Positions 12,401 through 22,900 of a DNA stretch of 64,000 nucleotides are shown in pieces. Source of the stretch: Phoronis australis (Eukaryota; Phoronida; Phoronidae); NCBI GenBank assembly GCA_002633005.1, contig NMRA01000370.1:252229-316228 (forward strand). Reading direction: 5' to 3'. The position numbers and the translations under genes are program-made. The first letter of the stretch is position 1. Every line of letters starts with the position of its first letter. The notes below the pieces were generated by a model. The model was not told the DNA's origin, did no database searches, and was given only the letters and a program-made list of their open reading frames with translations.

Positions 12401-14081
12401 CAGATAAACTCAAGCGCCTGTGCAGTCAACCACAAGAACAAAAAAAAATTACGGGTGGTTGCATTTCAAACTTATAAAAAATTACGGGTGGTAGGCTGAA
12501 GAAATAAATGAAAAATATGGGTGGTGGGTGCGAAAAAAAGGTGCCTTCCCCCCCTCCCATACAGATTTTACTGGAACAGCCCTAACCTTGGGTTTGTTTA
12601 ATCAAAGGTCAAAAGTCTGGCCTTGTCTAAGGTGGTCTTCACTTTTAATTTTAATACGCTCCCATTAACCTGGCTTGTGAAAGCTGTGTTTAAGTCTGAA
12701 TATGAAAAATTATAAACTTTACTTTAGTTGCAATGTTTTTGCAATATTTTGCTTGTGACCTGTCATAGTTACGACTCCTCTTGTGACCTTTAATAAAATG
12801 AACTCCTGGTCGTTCAGAGTGTAGAGACCAAATTCCAAATTTGGCCACTTAACCCAACAAAGTCAGTCTTAAAAGTTCCTTGCCATGATTGGATTTTGTT
12901 TCCGTTACCATGAAAAACCTCCAAAGCATTTACAAGACTAATCGAACAAGAAAATCATGCAGTATGCCTGCTCTCACAAAAATTGGTTTGCATTCGGTCT
13001 CGGGTTATTTCTCAATTCCCGGATGTTGAAATTTATGCTGCCCTATTTGTGCTTGATTGGCATGTAAGTGGAAAGAAAAATTTGTAAACCTTAGCTGAAT
13101 TTTACCTTAGGGGCAATAGCCCAACCGGAGTCCAGTTTGATGGCTGTTATTCATTGGAGAAAACTGGTTCTCAAAATCCCTTGTAAATGACTGTTACCAA
13201 CTTTGTTAAAACTGTCTTTTGTCAATTGAAAATGGTAACGGTGTTTAGGTTTTTTTCTATGACCTGGTGATTTTGATGCTGTTTATTTCTACGTCCAAAT
13301 CAGGTTTTGTGTCTAAACTCTGCCGCTTAGTCTTAGACATTGCTCGAGAATTTGTGTCGCCAAAATGGTCGAGCACTTTTTAGTGAAGACATGTGAACAT
13401 CGTTGTGTATTTCATATTGTGTTCTTACAGCCACGTGGCAAGGGTGGACACAAGGTGTCGCTCAACACCATCGAAGGAGCGGGCCGTGGACGGGGCTGTA
13501 CCATAGAGAATCCTGCTGAGTAAGTGGAACTCTCACTGCTATTGTATACTACGTGTTGACTGGTTTCACCCATGCCGTGTTCTATGTATACCCAGACCTC
13601 AGCAAAACTAACTTCCAGTTTCCCGTTTGGGGATTTTAATTAGTATTTTGATAGTTTTGTAGTATTTTATTGTAAGGTATGTAGCGTAGTAGGTGCTTAA
13701 CAAATACCGTGACAATAATGATAGTTTTTACTTTTAGTCAATGTTATTTCCAGTGGCCTAGACATGTCTGTCAAGGACCTGATTGGCCAGGAGGAATCAC
13801 TTGACCAGACCCTGGTACCCCATGCAATGACTGAAGCCGGTCAGTTCAGTGACGCTGATGTAACAATAAAGAAAGAGGTTCCACAGATTACCGATGGCGA
13901 TGACAACAGTCCTGCAGGTGTAAAGTTGGAATGTTACAGTAATGACGATGGCGAATCAGAATATCGCCTTGATGACGGTGAAGATAACATCACGTTGAAG
14001 GCAGAGCCAGCGACCCCCGAAGGAGCGAAACCGTCGCCAGATGTCATGAGCCCGGACAGTGGGATAGAAACTGTGGAATAG
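475..14081 (+). CDS. FAM120A: FAM120-family protein (constitutive coactivator of PPAR-gamma-like), 3' part of gene
   Basis: Fifteen coding exons joined in phase: 475-569, 1218-1324, 2199-2329, 2681-2843, 3894-4024, 4650-4799, 6277-6451, 7078-7330, 8362-8473, 9082-9288, 9666-9903, 10528-10666, 11911-11953, 13431-13519, 13754-14081 (stop TAG). They total 2361 nt, 786 residues; all introns are GT-AG. Matches to vertebrate FAM120A/B/C run in order: a VVAFVR segment, a KGLMLPWLYQVL block, KEWW, RAFLQCMRSDTPLMLN, ELDAFLAQSVSP, FVNDVCGIPIPAQ, FDGKLFHYKILKAS, IDMCDG and LQIAGQVVASW. Exons 11-14 are rich in RG/RGG, as in FAM120A, a known RNA-binding scaffold. The PIN/XPG-like N-terminus is outside the window; the last vertebrate-matched part before exon 1 is not found in 1-474. 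The final exon encodes an acidic 109-residue tail. Family assignment is secure; which vertebrate paralogue it corresponds to is not decidable, so the symbol is nominal. Confidence 0.95.
1412..1860. mobile_element. hAT-like non-autonomous DNA element
   Basis: The element begins CAGGGCTTGGAAT and ends with the inverse ATTCCAAGCCCTG; the similarity continues inward through GAAAACGCGG-type sequence. CAGGG termini are typical of hAT elements. The flanks share CTTGAA on both sides (1406-1411 and 1861-1866), shorter than the usual 8-bp duplication. The interior has short open frames but nothing like a transposase. It sits in the FAM120 intron 88 bp after the donor of exon 1218-1324. Confidence 0.6.
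3030..3270. mobile_element. Foldback MITE, first copy of a family
   Basis: The left arm (CTGGTCTCAACTTCTGCCTTAC near 3045) is inverted on the right (GGAATAAGTTGAGGCCAGC near 3238-3256). An inner pair, TTGTTATTG...TGTGCATG versus GTGCACAGAG, also folds back. The same arm sequence recurs at 16810-16920, 20640-20870 and 46905-47035, so this is a dispersed family. It is intronic in FAM120. Confidence 0.55.
5890..5985. repeat. Low-complexity CCCT-rich tract
   Basis: Nearly pure pyrimidine repeats of CCCT/CCTCC, with one N at 5941 showing that assembly was difficult. It is in the FAM120 intron between exons 4650-4799 and 6277-6451. Confidence 0.9.
8150..8300 (+). mobile_element. tRNA-derived SINE-like fragment
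   Basis: A tRNA-like head at 8196-8263 has an A-box-like TAGCTCAGTGGACTCGAGC and a B-box-like GGTTTGAGCCTC about 35 nt apart, ending in a GC-rich stem. Immediately upstream, 8164-8177 read on the minus strand also gives a B-box-like GGGTTCGAGCCCC, so two tRNA-like pieces may lie head to head. Too diverged for a functional tRNA. It lies about 60 bp before FAM120 exon 8362-8473. Confidence 0.4.
12014..12582. mobile_element. Harbinger-like MITE with TAA target duplication
   Basis: The termini GGGCTGTTCCAGCAAAATC and, inverted on the right, GGGCTGTTCCAGTAAAATC extend about 40 bp, including a G/C run and AAGGCA. TAA flanks both ends (12011-12013 and 12583-12585). A three-base TAA/TTA duplication with GGG-CTGTT ends fits PIF/Harbinger elements. 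The interior is AT-rich with several ATTA(C/T)GGGTGGT repeats and no transposase. It sits only 60 bp behind FAM120 exon 11911-11953. Confidence 0.75.
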
Positions 14082-16030
14082 ATTAAACTGGATCTCAACT
14101 GAAGAGTGGGTGCATGTGACATCTGTGAAATCTATGTGTTGCTGTCTTCACACAAGTACTCTTAATTAAAGTGCGTTTGTTTGATGCGTTTCCAGGGGGT
14201 TGCTAGCATGATTACGCGACCTTTTCTTTTTTGAAACTTGTGGATGGAAATTTTTGAGTCGTATTGTTTTGCACACCCGAAGGTTTTGGGTGTACTTTGT
14301 ATTTGTACTTAAAAAATTGATTTATTATGTTTTTCTTGTTATCATTGTATTTAATGTTGGTAAGGTTTTCTACTCGATGCTTGCACACTTTCGAAGCCTT
14401 TTCAAAGGCACCTGTGTCTTTTCTAAGGGCAGGGATTTACTTGTTTGGTGTCTAGATTGAGGGGCGTAGATAGCGTTTTTTGTGAAAAATCTGGTGGAAA
14501 TGAAACCCACGAGACCTGAAGACTTATCCATTAAACACTAATAGCCATGTTCGGGATTCTCTCTTATGTGACTAACTGCACCACAAGTTACAATTAAAGT
14601 TTTGATCCTCATTTTTGCCCACTTTTCTGCTCATAAGTGAATGTTGGGATCTAGGTAATGGCCGCTTGCAGGGGTCCCAAATTTTGAACTCCAGTTTTCG
14701 CTCCAAGTAACTTTGAACTGCTTCTTAAAATCCGGAGACCCATGTAAGAGACTATTGCCAGAGTTCATGCCAAATTTGTGTGCTTGAATGTGGGTGAGGA
14801 ATACTGTCTTGAGCAAATCTAGGCTATTCAGGTCATGGGCTCTGTAATTCTAAGTAAAGGCATATTGTCCTTGAAAATGAACATATGCCTTTGTAAAAGT
14901 CCTTAAAAATTTGTCGGCTGGAAAGAGTGTGTTAATGTTTCCCTGGAATCCTGCTGGTGTATCGAGTTACGTAGTTTCTCAGTTGTTTATGAGTATGACA
15001 CGACTTGCAGTTCAGTAGCAGAATCGCTTTTTTTTGTTCGTGAAAGAAAAGTTAAACACTTTCTTGGAGTTTTGATTTGTCAGAAAAAACCTGGTGTAAT
15101 TTGAAATCTGACATAAATTCTGTTGTCCTTTATGTCGAATCGTGGAAACTTTTTGTTGTTCGTTTTCATGTTATTGACGAGATCTTCATCTGGATGTTGT
15201 GTTTGATTGAATATTTGGACAGTTTCATCTTATCCTGAAACTGACAAATGTTTTCCGTTTATTTTTTATCCACCCAAATATTTGTCGAATTGTATCAACC
15301 AGTCCCTCTTCATACACCAGCACTCTGCTTATGTGATGTGTAAACGATTTTGAACTGTTCATTGACACTAGCCTTGTATTAATCAGGAAATGGTGATCGT
15401 TTCAAATAGATTTGTTGTCACTTCTCAAAAAGCAATTCCAGAGAGCAAAGGACTTAATTTGGTTGTAATTGTTAGTTTATTGAAATATTTCATTGCAGTT
15501 GTATTTATCAGATTTCCCATTTCATGATAAACCGACCAGTTACAAGAAACTGCTTTTCAATTTAAATTCATTTGGTCGATATTTTCAGTGGCTTTATCTA
15601 AAACTGTTGTGTTGCCAAGAGTCCTATCCTTAACATTTTTCATAGTGGTGTAATTTAGTAGAAAGGCTGCGTACCGTTTAATATGATATTATGTCGATGG
15701 AAGTGATAGAGATTAGCGTTTGTTTGAAAAGTTTTGTTAACCAACTCACGAGTGGCGAGGCAAGAATTTAAAGCTGTTATCACTTGACTGGTTGCCAAGG
15801 AAACTAGATTTGCTTAAATAAATGTTTTCTAAGCAAACAGCTATTTTTGTTTCGCATATTCTCTTATGTACTGGTTTGGGTGCTATACATACGGCAATCT
15901 TGTCAATTACGCAAAGTTCCAGTCACAGACAGATGAATTTCCCCACGACTCGTAACCATATGAGAAATGTGTTTTATTACAGTGAGTGTTGGGTGTCAGT
16001 GGTGGGTATGAGGAATAAATAAATTCAAGG
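14082..16030 (+). other. FAM120 3' untranslated region and candidate poly(A) signals
   Basis: No coding signal was found after the stop at 14081. AATAAA occurs at 15817-15822 and again at 16014-16019, giving a candidate 3' UTR of about 1.8-1.95 kb. The stretch is AT-rich with no clear transposon. WDR82 ends at 16997 on the other strand and I found no obvious minus-strand AATAAA between 16000 and 16997, so the two 3' UTRs may overlap. Confidence 0.4.
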
Positions 16031-16809
16031 GCCTGTGGTTCCAGAGAAAACAGTTCACTCTGTTGGTGAAGCTGTACCAAAATCGTACATTTCTCTCATG
16101 CACAATTTTAAATTCCATTGCCATAGTTACGTGTTATCACTTTTCATCACTTAAACATTAAAGCAAAAATTCTCCAGTTAGGGATAGTCTCTAAAAATTT
16201 GAAAATTGATCACTCATTGATTAATAATGATTGACAAATACAGTAAATATTCTCCACTTTGGGACAGTCTCTCAAATTAAGACGCGGAAATTCAATCCAA
16301 GATTGAGATGGGCGATTTTGGCATTCATTGTATTTCTCAAATACCGTACATTGCGTCTGAACAGATCAACAGATCATAGAATTGTTGCGAATTGCCACAA
16401 CGCAATATTCTCAAAGGTCCCCATTTTGTGTAGCATCGAGGTGAACAGTCTTTGGTTGTTGATCGAAATTGTTGAATTTGGTACGCAATCTCTGATCTTG
16501 AGCAATAGGGTTAATTTCCAAAGTCCTAAACTGAAGACTCTTTACTGTAAAAATAAAATAATTCATGCAGAAAACGTCGAATTGGTAATCTTATATTCAC
16601 GAAAAAAGTGAGCGACTACAGCCACTTTTCTAACGACCACATACATAAACTATACTACAGTCTCAGATAGAAATGTTGATACTATTTACAAAACTTACAA
16701 GGCAGTTCATGTATATCGATTTGAAACTCACCTGAGGTGAAGGTATAACTTAAAAGAAGAGGAGTGTTTTTTAAACTGGTTGTAAACCCGCATTCCGTCT
16801 AAAAAGCGA

Positions 16810-16920
16810 ACTAACTTCAGACCATTTACTGCTATAAAATTGGTCTCAACTTGTTCGTTACTCAGACGGAAATAATTTCAGTGTTTGCAAAGAACTGACA
16901 ACTTGTTATTTCTATAGACC
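16810..16920. repeat. Single arm of the foldback MITE family
   Basis: CAGACCATTTACTGCTATAAAATTGGTCTCAACTTGTTCGTTACTCAGACGG-type sequence matches the left arms at 3045, 20640 and 46910. No inverted partner is seen nearby, so it is a solo arm. It would lie in the WDR82 3' UTR. Confidence 0.5.
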
Positions 16921-16996
16921 ATGCTCGACAAATATGGTTGCTCTTCAAAAGTCAATCCTCACAAAAACAAGATCTTCAAACTTCATCAATGCTTAC

Positions 16997-19900
16997 TCAG
17001 TCCTCAACATATGGCAGCCAGAATGCCTGAAAACAGAAAGAAGTTGCGATTTACATTGCTGCAACACGCTAACGCATCTAATGACAACAAGATGATATCC
17101 TAAGTATTAAAAATTTACTAAGCCATTCTACAGCCTAAAAACAGACAATGACTTGTAGAAAACATGCTCTCACCCTCTCAAAAGTTAGGAAACTGTTTGA
17201 TAAATCCTTGCACTGGCATAGACAAAATAATTCAACGGGGAAGGGGTGGGGGCAAAGGTGAAATTGTCGTGCCTTGGAGGGAGGGGGGCGAAATCAAAAC
17301 TGAAATGAGCTTTGACCAGAGGAATTTTTTGGAATGAGCAGGGGGAGCATGTCCCCTGTTTTATGCAAACAGTGAATACACTGCAGTTCAATATGTTCAC
17401 ACTTGTTCAATGGTCACTCCGCTCACCATATTTGAACAAGTACTGAACCTAAGGGAGGATATGAACACACTCTGCAGTTCAATATGTTCACACTTGTTCA
17501 ATGTTCACTCCGCTCACCATATTTGAACCAGTACTGATTCAGAACCTAAGGGAGGATATGAACACACTCTGTAGTTCAACATGTTCACACTTGTTCAATG
17601 TTCACTCCACTCACCATGTTTGAACAAGCACTGAACATAAGGGAGGATATGAACACACTCCTTACTTCAATATGTTCACACTTGTTCAATGTTCACTCCA
17701 CTCACCATATATGTACAAGCACTGAACCAAAGGGAGGAAATGAACACACTGTAGTTCAATATGCTCACACCTGTTCAATGTTCACTCTGCTCACCATACG
17801 AGCAATGAACATATGGGAGATAATGAAAATGGTCCATGGTTCAACATGTTCACAACTGTCCAACATTCCCCACACTTACCATATTTGTGCACGCACTAGC
17901 TAACATCATGTACTTGGGGTTGAACTGAACGCTCTGTACTGGACCCGTGTGTTCACAGTTCATTACAGACACTTTAGAACCAGTGTCTGTATTCCAACAG
18001 TGCAATTTGCCATCAGTGGAGCCTGAAATGAATAAAACACAAAACCTTGCCTAAGTTAGGATGAAAACGAAATGATAAGAATTTCTGAGTTTCACACGAA
18101 ACATTTTAGCATAAAAACGATGAAAAGGTTGGGAATCTAAGACACCAGAAACAAACAAAGCCATGCATTAATGAAGAATGTTACCAAAAAGTTTTACACA
18201 ACATGTTTTTATTACCACTTTTAAACACACTCTGAGTGGAATCAATTTCACGGCCAACCCTCTAATTTTCAGCTTCAATCCATTAAACCTTAGTATTGAA
18301 CCACCAAACATCAAATCCGTGGCTCTTAACTCCAGACCCAGGGACCAAGCTCTGGTCCCGGATCATAGGTGGGGTACTGGAGTTTGGGACGCGGACACGG
18401 AATTCAGGTGGGTTTACAGGTACAAGTGTAGGGGCTGCTGGTCTGGGACTGGGGTTCAGGAGGTTGAAGCTGGAGGTGCGGCCATGAAATTGTTCTCACT
18501 CCTTACACATAAAATGCAATAAACCGTGCCTTCTAAAAATATACAAGAACAACTCCAGAAATTGCTTATGCATTATATCCAGATTCTAATTGATTCCCTT
18601 AGTCATTCGCTAATAAGACCGAGCTCAGGAGTAGAAGACACCTTTGTGCAATGCTTAATTATCTGCCAGCAAGGCCTGGATTCGAACCCAGGTCTCCCAA
18701 ACGGGAGTCCAGAGCTCAAACCACTAAGCCACGCCATCTCTTCCCAAGCTGTCAGAGAAGAAAACTTTTAATAAGTTGTTTACCATCATAAAATCAGTCT
18801 CATATTATTCCTTACTAACCAGACAGACAAAAACTAACTTCTAGGCTTGAGAAGACCTGACAGTAGGTCATTGCTTTAAAACAGGAGCAAAAATTTACCT
18901 TGACCTGGCAGGTCATTTTATACACTGTCAGAGCCCAGTCTCTCGTAACAACCAACTATAATATCTTCACAAGCCCAGAAGTTAATTTCAATCAAGATAT
19001 AAACAAACGGTTTAAATAAAATATCAGTCATTTTGGCTAAACGCCAGATTACAACAGCTGTAAAACTATCTTTCTAAAAGCCAAAACATGGAAATCACAA
19101 ACTGGACGATAAACTCAAAAAATTAACAAGAAATAGTGGATGACAATGAAGAATCTCACAGGGATGACGAACGAACGTTGGTCCTCACCCGAAGTCAGTG
19201 CACGAGACATTCAAAAATAAGATAGTACTTACCGCAAAACACAAACTGTGAGTCTGGACTAAATGAAGCTTCCAGTGAAACACCTCTGTTGTTGGTATGG
19301 CCCTGTACAGACCAAAGAAAAAATACCAGTGCTGTAAAACTTTCTCAGTTCGGAATGATCTCCACCAGTTCAAAAAATGAAGCATGCAAAAAAGAATTAA
19401 ATTTTTACATTTGTTTAATCCCAGAGAGAGGGACTATTTTCTTTACACTTTACAATTTTCCATTTCTTCATTTGTAATAGATTGATATTTCAAAATTAGA
19501 CGCATTAATTTAGAATGACATTTATTTTCAGAGTCTAAAATTAAGGACTTCTGCAAGAATAATCAAAATTCATACAACTAAATTTCATGTGAAGATCTAA
19601 CAACATGGTACTTTTCGACATGACAAAGAACATCGACAGCTCTTAACTTTCGTATTATTCCCACTATACAACACAAATATAGTACACATACCATGAAAGT
19701 TTGCAGGGGTGTGCCCTGGAAGGCGTCGACGAGCCGGATCACCTGCCCATTGGTCGAAATGAGTATAAGCTTCCCGTCCGGACTGAACTTTAACCCCGTC
19801 CAATCACAGTCCTTGTCCTGTTGCAGACGGAATGTGGCAAAGGGTCCCTGGAAGGCAAGGGCGCAACTCAAAGCTTCATTTCCCCTCCACTTACTTCAGT

Positions 19901-22900
19901 CTTAAAGCTGCAATAATCTACCTTTTGGCCATTAAAGAAACTAACTTTTGATTTAGACCACTCTTTTACGAGTATAAAACATAATTTTAGAACTGTTTTT
20001 CATAATTTTGATAACTCAACACCCTTGACTCAATTCTCCCTTACCCGCGATAACGAAATAGCATTATACAGATCAAGATGTGGCCTTTTCCTAAACTCTG
20101 ACAAGTTCAGGCACAACTTTAGTAATGTCTCTCCAAACTGTAAATGTGGTGACCATCAATCTTATCCTCATATTTTCTTCAAATGTCCCCTCATCGAATC
20201 CCTGAGAGACTCACTCTTTCGTGCACTCAATGATAACCAATCAATTGTTAACGCTCTTAATTCTTGTAATAACATCCCTACTAGAGTTACATTATTACTG
20301 AATGGTAGTCCTAACCTTGACTTTGTTCTCAACGAATTCCTCCTAAGCAACATTAGCAAATTTTTATGTACCGTTTATCAATATTGTTGCATCTGATTTC
20401 CCTACATGAATCTGTAAATATTTTTGTTTTTATATATCTGTAATAGCATGTCTAAGTATTGGAATACTTATTTTAGATACTACTTAATTGTATATACCTC
20501 TATGTATATAAGTTTCATTTATGAATTGTTTACAACCCAGATATAATGCTTCGCGGTTTCTGGGTTTGTTATTATTTCTTTGTATGTTCTGTGTATCCTT
20601 CAATAAATATATATCACAATGAAAAAAAAAATTTAGACCACTTACTGCTAAAAATTGGAATCAGTTTGTTCCTCACTAAGATGAGGAATGACTTGACAGT
20701 TCAGTAGTGCTCGAGAATGACCTGGCACGACAGGCCAATGTGATGAGTCTGATCTCGAGCAATAGCAAACTGCCAATTCTTCCATTATCCTGGAATCACA
20801 TCTAGTCTGAGTAATGAGCAAGCTGAGACCAGTTTTATAATGTTCAGTACCTTAAATCAAAAGTTATTTTTTTGAAGGAAGGCAGGTTTACGGTCGCTTT
20901 AAATGTGTAATCAAGAAAAACGCTAATAAAGCTAAGCAAACTGATCAGAACTGAAATATTCCCTTATTTGCGTTGATTTTGTTGCAGCACTTCTGATTAT
21001 ACACCGTATTCACGTAGTCGCCATTTTAGTAGTGAGCCTCTTTTTAGGTTTTAAAAACAATGCTGCATTTTGTGCTTAAATACAGCGCTTGAGATTTTAT
21101 GTACCATAATATTCACATCTCAAATGGTTCATTTTTTAAACCTAAAGAGAGGCTCACTTCTAAAATGGCGACTGCGTGAATAAGGTCTATAGCCTCCCTC
21201 AAAATAGCACATTTGTTACCTCAGCATACAAGTTGCAAGTGCCAACTTGAAAATGACCACCTAGGTTTGATTGCACATAGTTTTCAAAAAGCTATTTAAG
21301 TGATTACTTGCAACCGTTTCAACGACTCTCAATACAGCACACAACACAAATTTTTGTGCGACCGGTCGGAAATTGGTCGACGACCGGCCATCTAGCCGAC
21401 CAGCAGCTGACCAACAATGGTCTGCTAGGAACCGTCGGCTGAGTTGCCTCTACGGTCGGCACTTGGGTCGGCAAAGTGGTCGCCTAGCTTAGACGACCAA
21501 TTCAGATTATGCGTGTCCTCGGTCGGTAATTACCATTTTATGACTTAGCGGGTGAACTTTGGCCAAACAAACATTTAACTGTTCGTTGTTCGTTCACCAG
21601 TGGCCACTCCAGTCTTGACATCGGTTTATCAACTTTTGTTCAACTATTGAAAGGTGGTAAAATCGAATCAACCTACAAATACGAATTGTGTGAAATTGCA
21701 CCAACGTAAACTTTATGTTGAATTGCTGACGGCGTGGTAAAATTAAACGTTAAATGATGTCGCGGAAACATAATTTCGCACTCTAGATATGAAACTTTTT
21801 ATACATTATGCATAAAAAAGTATCAACAACAAGGAAATTTGAAATGTGTCAGTAAATTTGCATACAGTTCCAGGGCCGTAGGAAGCGGGGGGAGGGGGAA
21901 GCGAGGGGGGCACGGCCCTCGCAAAAATTTTCAGGCGTAAGGGTTAAACCGTGGCAACCCATAGGCGTGGTGCTGGGGACAGTCGAGAAAAGAAAGATTG
22001 CGAAAAACGGATAAAAGAGAAAATTCAAGAGAATATTTAACAAATCTGCATCAGTGCATGGTTTACCTTTCAAGGACCCTGGGCAGGACACTGTCGTTAG
22101 GGTCTTAGCTTTTGCAGCACAGGTCGTCTAAACGCAAGAGAGAATTTGTAAAGCGGAGCTTTTACAGAGCGTACTAATTTAATGGATATTTAAATTGAAT
22201 CAGTCAATTTTGCGAATGCAAAACTATATTTTTCTGGAGGCCCCTCTCTCGCAAGGGATAACGGAGACAACTTTCGCTTCATTTTTTTTCTCGAAACTGT
22301 ATATCACTTGAGAAAAATTGATGACCTGACAGATAACATCAATTGCTGCGCATTTCCTAATATTTGAAAATATAGATATTTTCAAATTTAGGGGCCTCGC
22401 CTTTGAAGGAGGCCATTGACAACATGCAAGTGGCCATCTTTTTGTGTTTTTATTAACAAATTCTTACGGGGCCGCTCACGGTGAAAGGGCCCAATATTGG
22501 AATCAATTACCTCTATTTTCCTGAAATCGTGCTTTCGTGTTGAAGGAGGTCACTCCCTGCATCGTTTTGGACCACACGAGGGTGGAATGAACTGTCAATT
22601 TTTTCCTAGCTTAATGATGTTTAGCCTTTCATCTAAAGGTGTCCCATTTCAGACGGTACCCTCTTTCGGTGGAGCAGTTTGGGGAAAAATGTCCCTTTGT
22701 CCCTCTATATACATGTATATCTGCGCGTGCAGGACAAGTGTACACGGGCACTATATCTGAGCGTGCACGACAGGTGCACACAGGCACTATGTCTGCGCGT
22801 GCACAACAGGTGTACACAATCAATTATGGTTGATAAAATTTATTACAAATGATTATTTAAAATAAATTAATTTCGACTATTTCTAAGAATGGTATGACAT

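Noticed and set aside
18673-18740. A functional tRNA gene on the minus strand
   Set aside because: T-arm is perfect but the acceptor stem does not pair and the anticodon arm is irregular; a SINE head explains it better.
22629-22833. A cysteine-rich repeat protein on either strand
   Set aside because: The regularity comes from a 36-bp minisatellite inside a transposon-like element; frames are open on both strands for that reason.
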